64,000 nucleotides of DNA. Source: Aureibaculum flavum (lineage in GTDB: Bacteria; Bacteroidota; Bacteroidia; Flavobacteriales; Flavobacteriaceae). The DNA lies in the NCBI RefSeq assembly GCF_016406085.1, contig NZ_JAEHFJ010000006.1:1-64000 (forward strand), written 5' to 3'. Shown piece after piece: positions 52,716-63,928 of this stretch; position 1 is the stretch's first letter; every line of letters begins with the position of its first letter. The translations under genes were made by a program, and so were the position numbers. The notes beneath the pieces were generated by a model. It had not been told where the DNA came from. It made no database searches and saw only the letters and a program-made list of their open reading frames with translations.

Positions 52716-55700
52716 ATGATCTATTTTTTTGGAGAACCCCACACCAAAGTGTTTGCCGTTCAAACCGCAAGTAATTTAACAACAGAGACCATTAATAAAC
52801 TTACTTGGTTATTTGGTAATAAAACCATGCTGCAACAAGCAACTATTGATGCTTATTTTGTTGGACCACGTGCTGCAATGATAACACCTTGGAGCACCAA
52901 TGCTGTTGAAATAACTCAAAACATGGGTATTGAGGGGATATTAAGAATAGAAGAATTCATCGCTTCAACTGAAATATTTGCAGATTTTGACCCTATGCTT
53001 TTTCAAAAATATATAATATTAAATCAAGAGATTTTTGATGTTCATGTGCAACCAGAAGCGGTTTTAGAAATTGAAAATATCGCATATTATAATCAACAAG
53101 AAGGACTTTCATTAAGTGATGATGAAGTAGAATACCTCGAAAATTTATCTGCAAAATTATTTAAAGAATCCGGGAGAAAACTAACAGATTCTGAGGTCTT
53201 CGGATTCTCACAAGTAAATAGTGAACATTGTCGTCATAAAATATTCAATGGCTCTTTTGTCATTGACGGTAAGGAAAAACCATCTTCTTTATTCAAATTG
53301 ATTAAAAATACTTCTGAAATACATCCTAATGATATAGTTTCAGCATATAAAGATAATGTGGCTTTTATTAAGGGTCCAAAAGTGGAACAATTTGCTCCAA
53401 AAACTGCTGACAAGCCTGATTTTTACGAAGTTAAAGATTATAATTCTGTAATATCCTTAAAAGCAGAAACACATAATTTTCCAACAACTGTTGAACCTTT
53501 CAACGGTGCAGCAACCGGTTCCGGTGGTGAAATTCGCGATAGACTCGCTGGTGGAAAAGGCTCTTTACCTTTAGCTGGAACCGCCGTATATATGACTTCG
53601 TATTCTCGATTAGAGCAAGAAAGACCGTGGGAGGAAGCGATGCCAGCACGTCCTTGGTTGTACCAAACACCAATAGATATTTTAATTAAAGCATCTAATG
53701 GAGCTTCTGATTTTGGTAATAAATTCGGTCAACCCTTAATATGCGGATCTGTTTTAACCTTTGAACATGGAGAACACTCTAGAAAATTAGGTTACGACAA
53801 AGTGATTATGCAAGCTGGAGGTATCGGATATGGAAAAGCAGAGCAAGCATTAAAAGACACACCAAAAATAGGTGATAAAATTGTACTATTAGGTGGTGAT
53901 AATTATAGAATTGGAATGGGTGGTGCCGCAGTATCGTCTGCTGATACAGGTGCCTTTGAAAGTGGTATTGAATTAAATGCCGTACAACGTTCAAATCCTG
54001 AAATGCAAAAAAGAGCGGCAAACGCCATTCGTGGTATGGTAGAAAGCGATATAAATCATATTGTTTCTATTCACGATCATGGAGCGGGTGGTCATCTGAA
54101 TTGCCTTTCTGAATTGGTAGAAGATACGGGTGGAAAAATTGATATGGACAAACTTCCTGTTGGAGATCCGACACTATCCGCTAAAGAAATTATCGGTAAT
54201 GAGTCTCAAGAAAGAATGGGATTGGTTATTGGTGAAAAACATTTAGAAAATTTACAACGAATTGCAGAAAGGGAGCGTTCTCCTATTTATACTGTTGGTG
54301 ATGTTACAGGTGATAATCGTTTTACCTTTGAGTCAAAAACGACTGGTGAAAAGCCAATGGACTTAGCGTTGGAAGATATGTTTGGTAGCTCTCCAAAAAC
54401 GATAATGAATGATGTAACCATTCAACGAAATTATGAGGAGTTGGTATATGATAATGATAAATTTACAGACTACCTTAAACAGGTATTACAGTTAGAAGCT
54501 GTTGCCTGTAAAGACTGGTTGACAAATAAAGTAGACCGATGTGTGGGTGGTAAAGTTGCCAAACAACAATGTGTTGGCCCATTACAATTACCACTTAACA
54601 ATTGTGCGGTAATGGCGTTGGACTATAAAGGTAAAGAAGGAATTGCAACGAGTATAGGACACTCTCCTATTTCAGGTTTAATTGATCCTGTTGCTGGTAG
54701 TAGAAATTCAATTGCAGAAGCATTGACAAATATTATCTGGGCACCACTTGAAGAGGGACTCAAGAGTATTTCACTTTCAGCAAACTGGATGTGGCCTTGT
54801 AGAAATGAAGGTGAAGATGCTCGTTTATACAAAGCTGTTGAAGCTATTTCAGAGTTTGCCATTGAACTAGGTATAAATGTACCTACAGGGAAAGATTCTT
54901 TGTCAATGAAACAAAAATATCCTAATGAAGAGGTAATCGCTCCAGGAACTGTAATTATTTCGGCCGCAGGTCATTGTAATGATATTACTAAAGTTGTTGA
55001 ACCTGTATTGCAGTCAAATAAAGGTGAAATTTATTATATAAATATGTCATCAGATTTCCACTCATTAGGAGGAAGTTCTTTTGCTCAAATTTTAAATAAA
55101 GTGGGTTATGATGCTCCTACAGCTAATCACTCAGAGATGTTCGCAACTACTTTCAATACAATTCAAGACTTAATAAAGAGTGACAAAATTGTAGCGGGGC
55201 ATGATGTTGGCTCTGGTGGTTTAATTACCACATTGTTAGAAATGTGTTTTGCAGACAATAACTTAGGTGCTGAAATTGATTTATCTTCTGTCTCTGAAAA
55301 AGACACTATTAAGCTTTTATTTTCTGAAAATGCTGGTATTGTATTTCAAGCTAACAATGCTATTGAAAAAATATTAGATGAGGCTAATATAGATTTTTTC
55401 AACATAGGAAAAGTAACTACTACAGGATCATTAAATATTATTAATTATGACGAAAAATTAGCATTAGACATTTCTGAGTATAGAGATATTTGGTATAAAA
55501 CATCTTATTTATTAGATGAACATCAAACCGCAAATAATTTAGCTCAAGATAGATTTGAAAATTATAAAAACCAACCGTTAGCCTACGTGTTTCCAAAACA
55601 TTTTACGGGTAAGCTGAAAGATATAACAGAATTGTCAGGTCACGCGTCCCGAGATATTCGGGAGAGACCTAAAGCCGCTATTCTCCGTGAAAAAGGTAGT

Positions 55701-56420
55701 AATTCGGAACGCGAAATGGCAAATGCAATGTATTTGGCAGGATTTGATGTAAAAGATGTTCACATGACCGATCTAATTTCTGGTCGTGAAAATTTAGAAG
55801 ATATTCAATTTTTAGGAGCTGTTGGCGGATTTAGTAATTCGGATGTGTTGGGTTCTGCTAAAGGTTGGGCAGGTGCCATTAAATATAACGAAAAAGCGAA
55901 TAAGGTAATCAACGATTTCTTTGCTAGAGAAGATACCTTATCTGTTGGAATTTGCAATGGTTGTCAGTTATTTATGGAATTGGAAGTTGTCAATCCCGAT
56001 CATACGATCCATGGAAAAATGGAACATAACGACTCTCATAAACATGAAAGTTCTTTTACTTCTGTACATATTCAAGAAAACAATTCAATAATGCTATCTT
56101 CTTTAGTCGGTAGTACTTTAGGTGTTTGGATTAGTCATGGTGAAGGTAAATTTAACTTACCCATGTCCGAAGACAATTATGATATTGTCGCCAAATATGG
56201 TTATGCTGAATATCCTCACAACCCTAATGGTTCTGATTATAACACTGCCATGTTATGTGATAACAGTGGGCGTCACTTAGTAACAATGCCACATATAGAA
56301 CGCTCTACATTCCAATGGAATTGGGCAAACTATCCTGCAGGAAGAAAAGATGAAGTTTCTCCTTGGCTAGAAGCATTTGTAAATGCTAGAAAATGGATTG
56401 AAAAGAAAAACCCATCCTAA
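52716..56420 (+). CDS. purL: Phosphoribosylformylglycinamidine synthase
   Basis: A 1234-aa large PurL (fused synthetase and glutaminase) of purine synthesis. The N-terminal part has GFSQVNSEHCRHKIFNG; the FGAM synthetase core carries FPTTVEPFNGAATGSGGEIRDR and SIHDHGAGGH. The C-terminal class I glutaminase domain has GICNGCQLFMEL with the catalytic Cys, and the His/Glu partner in the last 100 residues. Full length; divergent from BCCT. Confidence 0.97.
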   Translation: MIYFFGEPHTKVFAVQTASNLTTETINKLTWLFGNKTMLQQATIDAYFVGPRAAMITPWSTNAVEITQNMGIEGILRIEEFIASTEIFADFDPMLFQKYIILNQEIFDVHVQPEAVLEIENIAYYNQQEGLSLSDDEVEYLENLSAKLFKESGRKLTDSEVFGFSQVNSEHCRHKIFNGSFVIDGKEKPSSLFKLIKNTSEIHPNDIVSAYKDNVAFIKGPKVEQFAPKTADKPDFYEVKDYNSVISLKAETHNFPTTVEPFNGAATGSGGEIRDRLAGGKGSLPLAGTAVYMTSYSRLEQERPWEEAMPARPWLYQTPIDILIKASNGASDFGNKFGQPLICGSVLTFEHGEHSRKLGYDKVIMQAGGIGYGKAEQALKDTPKIGDKIVLLGGDNYRIGMGGAAVSSADTGAFESGIELNAVQRSNPEMQKRAANAIRGMVESDINHIVSIHDHGAGGHLNCLSELVEDTGGKIDMDKLPVGDPTLSAKEIIGNESQERMGLVIGEKHLENLQRIAERERSPIYTVGDVTGDNRFTFESKTTGEKPMDLALEDMFGSSPKTIMNDVTIQRNYEELVYDNDKFTDYLKQVLQLEAVACKDWLTNKVDRCVGGKVAKQQCVGPLQLPLNNCAVMALDYKGKEGIATSIGHSPISGLIDPVAGSRNSIAEALTNIIWAPLEEGLKSISLSANWMWPCRNEGEDARLYKAVEAISEFAIELGINVPTGKDSLSMKQKYPNEEVIAPGTVIISAAGHCNDITKVVEPVLQSNKGEIYYINMSSDFHSLGGSSFAQILNKVGYDAPTANHSEMFATTFNTIQDLIKSDKIVAGHDVGSGGLITTLLEMCFADNNLGAEIDLSSVSEKDTIKLLFSENAGIVFQANNAIEKILDEANIDFFNIGKVTTTGSLNIINYDEKLALDISEYRDIWYKTSYLLDEHQTANNLAQDRFENYKNQPLAYVFPKHFTGKLKDITELSGHASRDIRERPKAAILREKGSNSEREMANAMYLAGFDVKDVHMTDLISGRENLEDIQFLGAVGGFSNSDVLGSAKGWAGAIKYNEKANKVINDFFAREDTLSVGICNGCQLFMELEVVNPDHTIHGKMEHNDSHKHESSFTSVHIQENNSIMLSSLVGSTLGVWISHGEGKFNLPMSEDNYDIVAKYGYAEYPHNPNGSDYNTAMLCDNSGRHLVTMPHIERSTFQWNWANYPAGRKDEVSPWLEAFVNARKWIEKKNPS

Positions 56421-56421
56421 A

Positions 56422-56440
56422 TCCTTCCCGTAAGGAAGGA
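56422..56440 (+). terminator. purL terminator
   Basis: TCCTTCC (56422-56428), loop CGTAA, GGAAGGA (56434-56440), followed by CTTT. Short stem placed directly after purL. Confidence 0.7.
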
Positions 56441-56497
56441 CTTTAACTATTACATTATTACTACTTATCAAATTATAATAAATATCAATGAGAACGG

Positions 56498-56662
56498 CTC
56501 CTCCCTTTAGCCAAAGGGAGGTGGCATCAGACAAAGGAGGATGGCGGAGGGTTTGAAGGCCCAAACCACAAGATTTTAGCACGGGTTTGCTATAAAACCC
56601 AAAGGTCCGAGCTTTCAAACTCCGTTTTCTCCCGCGAAAAGCGGGATTCATCCTCCTTTATA
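56498..56662. repeat. Large imperfect inverted-repeat element
   Basis: CCTCCCTTT (56500-56508) and AAAGGGAGG (56513-56521) form one hairpin; a larger one links GGAGGATGGCGGAGGGTTTG (56537-56556) with TTCAAACTCCG and ATCCTCC near 56618-56656, with an inner CCCGC-GAAAA-GCGGG loop (56632-56646). This is a dispersed repeat of REP type, more GC-rich than its surroundings. Confidence 0.7.
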
Positions 56663-56691
56663 TCCAAAAGATAGAGCTAAAAAAAGTGAAT

Positions 56692-57708
56692 TTATGCTTT
56701 TGCTAACAACTTATTTATCCGCTTTACCAACGCAGGACCTTCATAGATAAAACCTGTATAGACTTGTACTAAATCTGCACCTGCCTCCATTTTTTCAAGG
56801 GCGTCTTCCGCAGAATGAATTCCACCAACACCAATTATAGGAAATGCTTTATTAGATTTATCAGCTAAAAATCGAATCACTTCTGTAGAACGATTGGTTA
56901 AAGGTTTACCACTTAAACCTCCTGTTTCATTTTTATTTTCAGATTGTAAACCTTCTCTAGAAATTGTAGTATTTGTAGCTATTACACCATCAATTTTTGT
57001 GGTTTCAATTATATCAATAATATCAAGTAATTGTGTATCCGTTAAATCGGGAGCAATTTTTAATAAAATTGGTTTTCTAGTGGCTTTTTTATTATTTTCT
57101 TCTTGTAAGGTGTTTAACAATTTTGTTAAAGGTTCTTTCTCTTGCAAGTCTCTTAAATTAGGAGTATTGGGTGAGCTCACATTGACCACGAAATAATCAA
57201 CTACATCAAAAAGTTTATTAAAACAGATTATATAATCGTCAATAGCATTTTCATTAGGCGTAATCTTATTTTTACCAATATTACCACCTATAATAATTTC
57301 TGTTTTTTTATTCCTTAATCGTTCAACTGCAGCATCTACACCTTCATTATTAAACCCCATTCTGTTAATAATACCACCATCTTCTTTAAGCCGAAAAAGG
57401 CGTTTTTTAGGATTTCCTGGTTGTGGCTTTGGTGTTACCGTTCCAATTTCAATAAATCCGAATCCATAATAGGAAAGTTCATCAAATAAAAAGGCATTTT
57501 TATCCATTCCCGCTGCTAAACCCACCGGATTTTTAAACGTTAGTCCAAATAAATTACGTTCTAACTTTTTATCTTCAACAGTAAATTTACCTTTAACTAT
57601 GGCTTTTATAAAAGGAATTTTAAAACCATTTTTTATACTAGAAAATGTAAAATGGTGGACTTTTTCAGGATCAAATAAAAACAGTACTTTTCTAATGAGT
57701 TTATACAT
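56692..57708 (-). CDS. pyrD: Dihydroorotate dehydrogenase (quinone), class 2
   Basis: A 338-aa membrane-associated FMN enzyme of pyrimidine synthesis, oxidising dihydroorotate with quinone. Class 2 is shown by the N-terminal helix extension ([20 protein letters not shown]), [24 protein letters not shown] and the active-site region [14 protein letters not shown] with the catalytic Ser. Lies 3 bp behind pheT. Confidence 0.95.
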   Translation of the reverse strand: MYKLIRKVLFLFDPEKVHHFTFSSIKNGFKIPFIKAIVKGKFTVEDKKLERNLFGLTFKNPVGLAAGMDKNAFLFDELSYYGFGFIEIGTVTPKPQPGNPKKRLFRLKEDGGIINRMGFNNEGVDAAVERLRNKKTEIIIGGNIGKNKITPNENAIDDYIICFNKLFDVVDYFVVNVSSPNTPNLRDLQEKEPLTKLLNTLQEENNKKATRKPILLKIAPDLTDTQLLDIIDIIETTKIDGVIATNTTISREGLQSENKNETGGLSGKPLTNRSTEVIRFLADKSNKAFPIIGVGGIHSAEDALEKMEAGADLVQVYTGFIYEGPALVKRINKLLAKA

Positions 57709-57711
57709 TGC

Positions 57712-60144
57712 TTACGCTCTTAATTCTGCTTTTAATTTGGTTTCAAATGTTTGTTGTAGCTTATTCATTACACCGTCAATTTGATTGTCTGTTAACGTCT
57801 GTTTATCATCTTGTAATATAAAACTAACGGCATAAGACTTTTTACCTTCTGGCAATTTATCACCTTCATACACATCAAATAAATCGACAGATTTTAATAT
57901 TTTTCTATCGGTTTGAATTGCCAATTGAAACACTTCATTAAAAGTCACTTTCTTATCCAATAATAAAGAGAAATCTCTTTTAACCGATGGAAACTTAGTT
58001 AAACCACTTACTTTAAGTGTTTTGTTTTTAATGAATTGAAGCATCACATCCCAATTAAAGTCTGCATAAAGAACTTCTTGTTTAATTCCAAATTGTTTGG
58101 TTATAGTAGCCTTTACCACACCAAAATCTACAAGCGTTTCTTTTCCAACCTGTAATGATATACCTTCTGAAAAGAAATCATTTTCAAGTGGTCGCGATTT
58201 ATATGAGCTAAGACCAACTCTTTCTAAAACATTTTGAACGATCCCCTTTCCGTAAAAGAAATCAGATTTTTTTGTTTTAAGCAACCAATTATTATCATTT
58301 CTATTCCCTGATATTAAAAGGGAAAAATGTTTTTGTTCTTCATACTTACCATCAAATTTATGATAGGTATTTCCAAATTCAAACAATTTAATATCACTAC
58401 TTTTTCTATTGATATTATAGGCTACTGCTTCTAAACCACTAAAAAGTAAGGTCTGTCTTAACACAGATAAATCAGCACTTAACGGATTAAGCATGGTTAC
58501 ATTATGCTTCGTGTCTATTTGTTCTGAAAATTCAACATAATCAGGACTTGTTAATGAATTGGCCATCATTTCATAAAACCCTTGACTTGCCAGTTGATTG
58601 CTAATTAAATTCTGTAATTTATTAGCATCTGGTTTAGGAGCATATGAAATTGAAGTATTCAACTTCGGTGAAGTTTTGACATTATTATAGCCATAAACTC
58701 TTAAAATTTCTTCAATAATATCTGCCTCTCTCGTAACATCAACTCGGTATGCCGGTATGGTTAATCCTAAACCGGAATCAGTTTGATTGTTAATTTTTAT
58801 ATCTAATGAAGCTAAGATATTTTTAATGGTATCTGGTTTTAACCTTTCACCAATTAGTTTTTCTGCATTATCGAATGAAAAGCGTACTTGATGATCTTCT
58901 ATTTTATTCGGGTAAATATCAATTAAGTCAGAAGAAATTTCTCCTCCCGATATTTCTTCAATTAACAAAGCTGCTCTTTTTAGAGCATAATCCGTAATAT
59001 TTGGATCAATCCCTCTTTCAAAACGGAAAGAAGCATCCGTATTTAAACCAAATCTTTTTGCTGTTTTACGAATAGAAACAGCATCAAAATAAGCACTTTC
59101 TAAAAAGATAGCGGTTGTATTTTTACTTACACCAGAATCTAAACCACCATAAACACCTGCAATACATAAAGGATTTGAATCGCCATCGCAAATCATAATA
59201 TCATCCTTATGTAACTTACGAGTTTCTCCATCTAAGGTTACAAACTCAGTATCTTTTGGTAAATTCTTTACAATAATTTTATTTCCATTGATTTTTGCAG
59301 CATCAAAAGCATGTAAAGGTTGCCCCAACTCATGTAACACATAATTGGTAATATCAACGATATTATTAATTGGATTTACGCCTATAGCCTTTAATTTATC
59401 TTGCATCCATTTAGGAGAGTCTTCAACTTTAATCCCCGTAATTGTTACACCCGCATAACGTGGTACTTGCTTTTTATTAGCAACGTCAACCTGTATTTTT
59501 AAGGAACGGATGTCAACATCAAAATTACTTACGGAAGGAGTTATTAATTCTTCATCAATATTTAGTTGTAGTAAACCCGCTTTTAAATCGCGTGCTACAC
59601 CAAAATGACTCATAGCATCTGATCTATTGGGAGTTAATCCAATTTCAAAAACATAATCTGTCGTTATTTCAAACAATTCAGCAGCAGGCGTACCTGCTTT
59701 TACTTTTTTATCTAAGACTAAAATACCATCATGACCTTCACCCAGTCCTAACTCATCCTCAGCACAAATCATTCCGTGACTCGCTTCACCTCTTATATTT
59801 CCTTTTTTAATTTTAAATCCGTTACCTTCTTTATCATATAATGTGGTACCGACAGTTGCTACTGGAACTTTTTGACCAGCATCTACATTAGGAGCTCCAC
59901 ATACAATTTGTACAGGCTCTCCATTGCCCAAGTCTACAGTAGTCACTTTTAATCGATCTGCATTAGGATGCTTTTCGCAAGTCAATACCTCTCCTACTAC
60001 AATCCCATCTAAACTTCCTTTTATTGATTCTACCTTATCAATACCTTCTACTTCCAAGCCTAAATCGGTTAAAATTTCACCAACCTTTTCTACCTCTAAA
60101 TCAATCTTTAAGAATTGTTGTAACCAATTATAAGAAATCTTCAT
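57712..60144 (-). CDS. pheT: Phenylalanine-tRNA ligase beta subunit
   Basis: An 810-aa PheT, the beta subunit of phenylalanyl-tRNA synthetase. It has the N-terminal tRNA-binding OB-fold (about 40-150; EVLTCEKHPNADRLKVTTVD), B3/B4 editing region, B5 domain and the C-terminal anticodon-binding ferredoxin-like domain (KFPSVKRDFSLLLDKKVTF). pheS is not in this window. pyrD follows with a 3-bp gap. Confidence 0.96.
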   Translation of the reverse strand: MKISYNWLQQFLKIDLEVEKVGEILTDLGLEVEGIDKVESIKGSLDGIVVGEVLTCEKHPNADRLKVTTVDLGNGEPVQIVCGAPNVDAGQKVPVATVGTTLYDKEGNGFKIKKGNIRGEASHGMICAEDELGLGEGHDGILVLDKKVKAGTPAAELFEITTDYVFEIGLTPNRSDAMSHFGVARDLKAGLLQLNIDEELITPSVSNFDVDIRSLKIQVDVANKKQVPRYAGVTITGIKVEDSPKWMQDKLKAIGVNPINNIVDITNYVLHELGQPLHAFDAAKINGNKIIVKNLPKDTEFVTLDGETRKLHKDDIMICDGDSNPLCIAGVYGGLDSGVSKNTTAIFLESAYFDAVSIRKTAKRFGLNTDASFRFERGIDPNITDYALKRAALLIEEISGGEISSDLIDIYPNKIEDHQVRFSFDNAEKLIGERLKPDTIKNILASLDIKINNQTDSGLGLTIPAYRVDVTREADIIEEILRVYGYNNVKTSPKLNTSISYAPKPDANKLQNLISNQLASQGFYEMMANSLTSPDYVEFSEQIDTKHNVTMLNPLSADLSVLRQTLLFSGLEAVAYNINRKSSDIKLFEFGNTYHKFDGKYEEQKHFSLLISGNRNDNNWLLKTKKSDFFYGKGIVQNVLERVGLSSYKSRPLENDFFSEGISLQVGKETLVDFGVVKATITKQFGIKQEVLYADFNWDVMLQFIKNKTLKVSGLTKFPSVKRDFSLLLDKKVTFNEVFQLAIQTDRKILKSVDLFDVYEGDKLPEGKKSYAVSFILQDDKQTLTDNQIDGVMNKLQQTFETKLKAELRA

Positions 60145-60321
60145 TTATTCTATTTTTTTTAATATCGGCACAAAGATAATCAATACATTTTACTAGTTGC
60201 AATAGGGAATGTATAAATTTCATCAACAAAAAATTAATATAATTACAATCATATTAAACACTGTTTTTCGCTTGTTTATTACTTTTAATTTTTATACTTT
60301 GCATTACCAAATTACAAAAAT

Positions 60322-62097
60322 ATGCCCATAGAAATTACGAGATTATTTGATTTCCCCTACTATCAATTGGAGAAATACAATTTAGACGCCGCATTGGTAA
60401 CTAAATATAATGGAGAATGGGTAAAAACATCCACTAAAGAATATTTAGATAAAGCGAATGCATTAAGTAGAGCTTTACTCAAAATGGGAGTAAAAAAGAA
60501 TGATAAAATTGCAATTATATCTTCTACGAACCGAACGGATTGGAATATTACAGATATAGGTGTTTTGCAAACAGGTGCTCAAAACGTTCCTATATACCCC
60601 ACTATATCAGCGGAAGATTATGAATATGTATTAAACCATAGTGAATCTATATATTGTTTTGTTTCTGATAGTGAAGTATTAGCTAAAGTTAATGCTATCA
60701 AAAGTAAAACCAGTTTAAAAGAAGTTTTTTGTTTCGATCATATTGAAGGATGTAAACATTATTCTGAACTGTTTGAGTTAGGTAAAGACTTAGATAACCA
60801 ACCCGAATTAGATCAACGAAAAAGTGAGGTTTTATATACTGATTTGGCTACTATTATTTATACATCAGGTACAACTGGAAAACCCAAAGGAGTTATGCTT
60901 TCGCATAAAAACATTGTTAGCAATGCCTTAGATAGCGACCCTAGATTGCCTTTAATTGACGGTCAGACCAGAATTTTAAGCTTTTTACCAATATGTCATA
61001 TTTTTGAAAGATTATTAATTTATTTATATCAATATGCAGGATGTACCGTCTATTATGCAGAAGGTTTAGATAAAATTGGTGATAACATTAAGGAAGTTCA
61101 ACCCCATATGATGAGTGTTGTACCTCGTTTATTGGAAAAATTATATGATAAAATATATGCCAAAGGAGGAGAATTAACAGGTATCAAAAAAGCCTTGTTT
61201 TATTGGGCCGTTGAAATTGGTGAAAAATTTGAGCCATACGAGGCTAATGGTTGGTGGTATGAATTTAAACTTAAAATTGCCAGAAAATTAATTTTCAGTA
61301 AATGGCAAGAAGCCCTAGGAGGCAACTTAGGCACCATGGTTTCTGGTAGTGCCGCTTTAAACCCCAGATTGGCAAGGATATTTTGTGCGGCAGGTATGTA
61401 CGTTATGGAAGGTTATGGCCTGACAGAAACTTCTCCTGTAGTTGCTGTTAATATGTATAAAGACAAAATGTTTAAAATAGGTGCGGTTGGAAAACCTATT
61501 AGAAATGTTGAAGTAACTATTGCCGAAGATGGCGAAATATTAGTTAAAGGCCCCAATGTGATGATGGGTTATTATAAAGATCCTGAAAAAACAGCAAGTG
61601 TAATGACTGGAGATTATTTCCATACGGGAGATAAAGGAGAGATAGATAGTGAAGGTTTCCTGAAAATTACAGGACGTAAAAAAGAAATGTTTAAAACCTC
61701 TGGAGGTAAATATGTTATACCTACACTTTTAGAAAATATTTTAAAAGAATCTCAATTTATAGAACAAATAATGGTGATTGGTGAAGGCGAAAAAATGCCA
61801 GCAGCATTAATCCAACCTAATTTTGATTTTATAAAGGAATGGGCAAAAAGAAAAAATGCAACCATCGGTAATAATGATCAAGAAATTATTAAGAATCCTG
61901 AAGTAATTCAACGTATTCAAAAAGATGTAGATAAATGCAATAAAAACTTTGGTAAATGGGAACAAATTAAGCGTTTTGAACTCACTCCCGATGTTTGGAG
62001 CATAGATGGCGGGCACTTAACACCTACCATGAAAATGAAACGAGCCATTATAAAAGAAATATATAAAGATTTATACGATAAGATATATAGTAATTAA
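60322..62097 (+). CDS. Long-chain acyl-CoA synthetase
   Basis: A 591-aa AMP-forming acyl-CoA ligase. Motif A10 region YTSGTTGKPKGVMLSHKN (ATP loop), GYGLTETSPVV, and the hinge TGRKKEMFKTSGGKYV with the catalytic Lys near the C-terminus. It activates fatty acids to acyl-CoA for lipid synthesis or oxidation; chain length cannot be read. Divergent from pheT. Confidence 0.93.
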   Translation: MPIEITRLFDFPYYQLEKYNLDAALVTKYNGEWVKTSTKEYLDKANALSRALLKMGVKKNDKIAIISSTNRTDWNITDIGVLQTGAQNVPIYPTISAEDYEYVLNHSESIYCFVSDSEVLAKVNAIKSKTSLKEVFCFDHIEGCKHYSELFELGKDLDNQPELDQRKSEVLYTDLATIIYTSGTTGKPKGVMLSHKNIVSNALDSDPRLPLIDGQTRILSFLPICHIFERLLIYLYQYAGCTVYYAEGLDKIGDNIKEVQPHMMSVVPRLLEKLYDKIYAKGGELTGIKKALFYWAVEIGEKFEPYEANGWWYEFKLKIARKLIFSKWQEALGGNLGTMVSGSAALNPRLARIFCAAGMYVMEGYGLTETSPVVAVNMYKDKMFKIGAVGKPIRNVEVTIAEDGEILVKGPNVMMGYYKDPEKTASVMTGDYFHTGDKGEIDSEGFLKITGRKKEMFKTSGGKYVIPTLLENILKESQFIEQIMVIGEGEKMPAALIQPNFDFIKEWAKRKNATIGNNDQEIIKNPEVIQRIQKDVDKCNKNFGKWEQIKRFELTPDVWSIDGGHLTPTMKMKRAIIKEIYKDLYDKIYSN

Positions 62098-62106
62098 TAC
62101 CTTTGT

Positions 62107-62157
62107 CCTCACCCAAGATTATAGAAAACAATAATCTTGACCTCTCCGAAGGTGAGG
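62107..62157. repeat. Nested hairpin, CCTCACC/GGTGAGG
   Basis: CCTCACC (62107-62113) and GGTGAGG (62151-62157) enclose AAGATTAT (62115-62122) and ATAATCTT (62131-62138). Between the acyl-CoA synthetase and dnaX; may end the first transcript although no T run follows. Confidence 0.6.
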
Positions 62158-62208
62158 TAAAAAATTTGTTGGAATTTGAATTTTAAATTTTGATTTTTTA
62201 AATTTTCT

Positions 62209-63921
62209 ATGGAACATTTTATAGTATCGGCACGTAAATATAGACCTCAGGTTTTTGATGATGTTGTGGGGCAAAAAGCCATTACAAATACGCTAGAAAA
62301 TGCTATAAAAAACAACCATTTAGCACAAGCTTTGTTGTTTACAGGCCCCAGAGGAGTTGGAAAAACTACATGTGCAAGAATTCTAGCAAAAAGAATTAAT
62401 CAAGCCAATGCAGAAACGATTGACCCTAATGAAGATTTTGCTTTTAACATCTTTGAATTAGATGCAGCTTCTAATAATTCGGTTGATGATATAAGGAATC
62501 TTACAGATCAGGTTCGTATACCTCCACAAACAGGAAAATATAAAGTTTATATAATTGATGAGGTACACATGTTATCTCAAGCTGCGTTTAATGCATTTTT
62601 AAAAACTTTAGAAGAGCCTCCTGCTCACGCTATATTTATTTTAGCAACCACAGAAAAACATAAAATTATTCCTACCATTTTATCAAGATGTCAAATATTT
62701 GATTTTAAACGGATTGGTGTTGTTGATATCAAAGAATACCTACATAAAATAACCAAGGAAGAAAAAATTGAGGCAGATGATGATGCCCTGCATATTATCG
62801 CTCAAAAAGCGGATGGAGCTTTACGTGATGCTCTTTCTATTTTTGACAGAGTCGTTAGTTTTTCTAATGATACTATTACAAGGCAGGCCGTTGCAGAAAA
62901 CTTAAATGTATTAGATTATGATTCTTATTTTAAGATTACTGATTTAATTCTTGAAAATAATATACCTCAGGTATTAATTGCTTTTAATGAAATTTTAGCT
63001 CAAGGTTTTGAAGGTCATCATTTTATTGCTGGTTTAGCATCACATTATAGAGACCTACTTGTTGCAAAAGACAGTATAACTATTCCATTATTGGAAGTTG
63101 GTGAGTCTACAAAAAAACAATACGACGAACAAAGTAAGAAATGTGAAATATCCTTTTTACTTAAAGGGATTGATTTAGCCAATGACTGCGATTTAAAGTA
63201 CAAAAGCAGTAAAAATCAACGGCTGTTAGTGGAATTAACTTTAATGCAATTGGCATCCATCACTTTTCCGAATACGGACGAAAAAAAAAAGCATAAAAAC
63301 TACATAATTCCCGCCATACACTTTATAAGTACTTCTGTTGCTAAAAAAAATAAAGTGGCTCCAGTACTTTCTAAAAAGCCAACGGCTGTAGTTGAAAAAA
63401 CTAAAATTAAGGAAGCACAAAAGACACCTATAGAGAAACCAACGCTATCCACAAGAACAACAAGGCGTTCTTCTGCCCTATCTCTTAAAAGTATTCATAA
63501 AAAGAAAGAAACCGTTAAAAAAACGGATGATGAATTAGAAGATAATTCTAATAAACCAAGGGACGAATTTTCAGAAGCTGAATTCTTAGAATTTTGGAAG
63601 CAATATATTGAAGGATTAGAGAAAAAAGGCGTTCGTAACCTGGTCGCTATTTTAAAAGCGGATATTCCTAAAGTTAAAAAAAACAGCATTCAATTAGATA
63701 TGCCTAGTGCAATGATGAAAACCGAACTTTTAAAGGTAAAACCTAAATTAGTACGCTATTTTCGTGAAAAACTAAATAATTACGGCATTGATTTGGTGAT
63801 TAATATTAATGAAGATAATCAAAAAAAATTCGCCTATACGCCACAGGAGAAGTATAATAAATTATTGGAAAAGAACCAGGCTTTGGCATTACTAAAAAGT
63901 AAATTTAAACTCGATTTATAA
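62209..63921 (+). CDS. dnaX: DNA polymerase III subunit gamma/tau
   Basis: A 570-aa clamp-loader ATPase subunit. Walker A GPRGVGKT at 46-53, Walker B region IIDEVHMLS, sensor TTEKHKIIPTILSRCQ. The Cys-rich zinc module of E. coli DnaX is absent between Walker A and FELDAASNNSVDD, as is usual for Bacteroidota. Beyond about residue 370 a basic linker and a short tau-like C-terminal domain follow; no clear slippery frameshift site was looked for beyond the A-rich stretch at 63280-63292. Confidence 0.94.
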   Translation: MEHFIVSARKYRPQVFDDVVGQKAITNTLENAIKNNHLAQALLFTGPRGVGKTTCARILAKRINQANAETIDPNEDFAFNIFELDAASNNSVDDIRNLTDQVRIPPQTGKYKVYIIDEVHMLSQAAFNAFLKTLEEPPAHAIFILATTEKHKIIPTILSRCQIFDFKRIGVVDIKEYLHKITKEEKIEADDDALHIIAQKADGALRDALSIFDRVVSFSNDTITRQAVAENLNVLDYDSYFKITDLILENNIPQVLIAFNEILAQGFEGHHFIAGLASHYRDLLVAKDSITIPLLEVGESTKKQYDEQSKKCEISFLLKGIDLANDCDLKYKSSKNQRLLVELTLMQLASITFPNTDEKKKHKNYIIPAIHFISTSVAKKNKVAPVLSKKPTAVVEKTKIKEAQKTPIEKPTLSTRTTRRSSALSLKSIHKKKETVKKTDDELEDNSNKPRDEFSEAEFLEFWKQYIEGLEKKGVRNLVAILKADIPKVKKNSIQLDMPSAMMKTELLKVKPKLVRYFREKLNNYGIDLVININEDNQKKFAYTPQEKYNKLLEKNQALALLKSKFKLDL

Positions 63922-63928
63922 CAAAACT

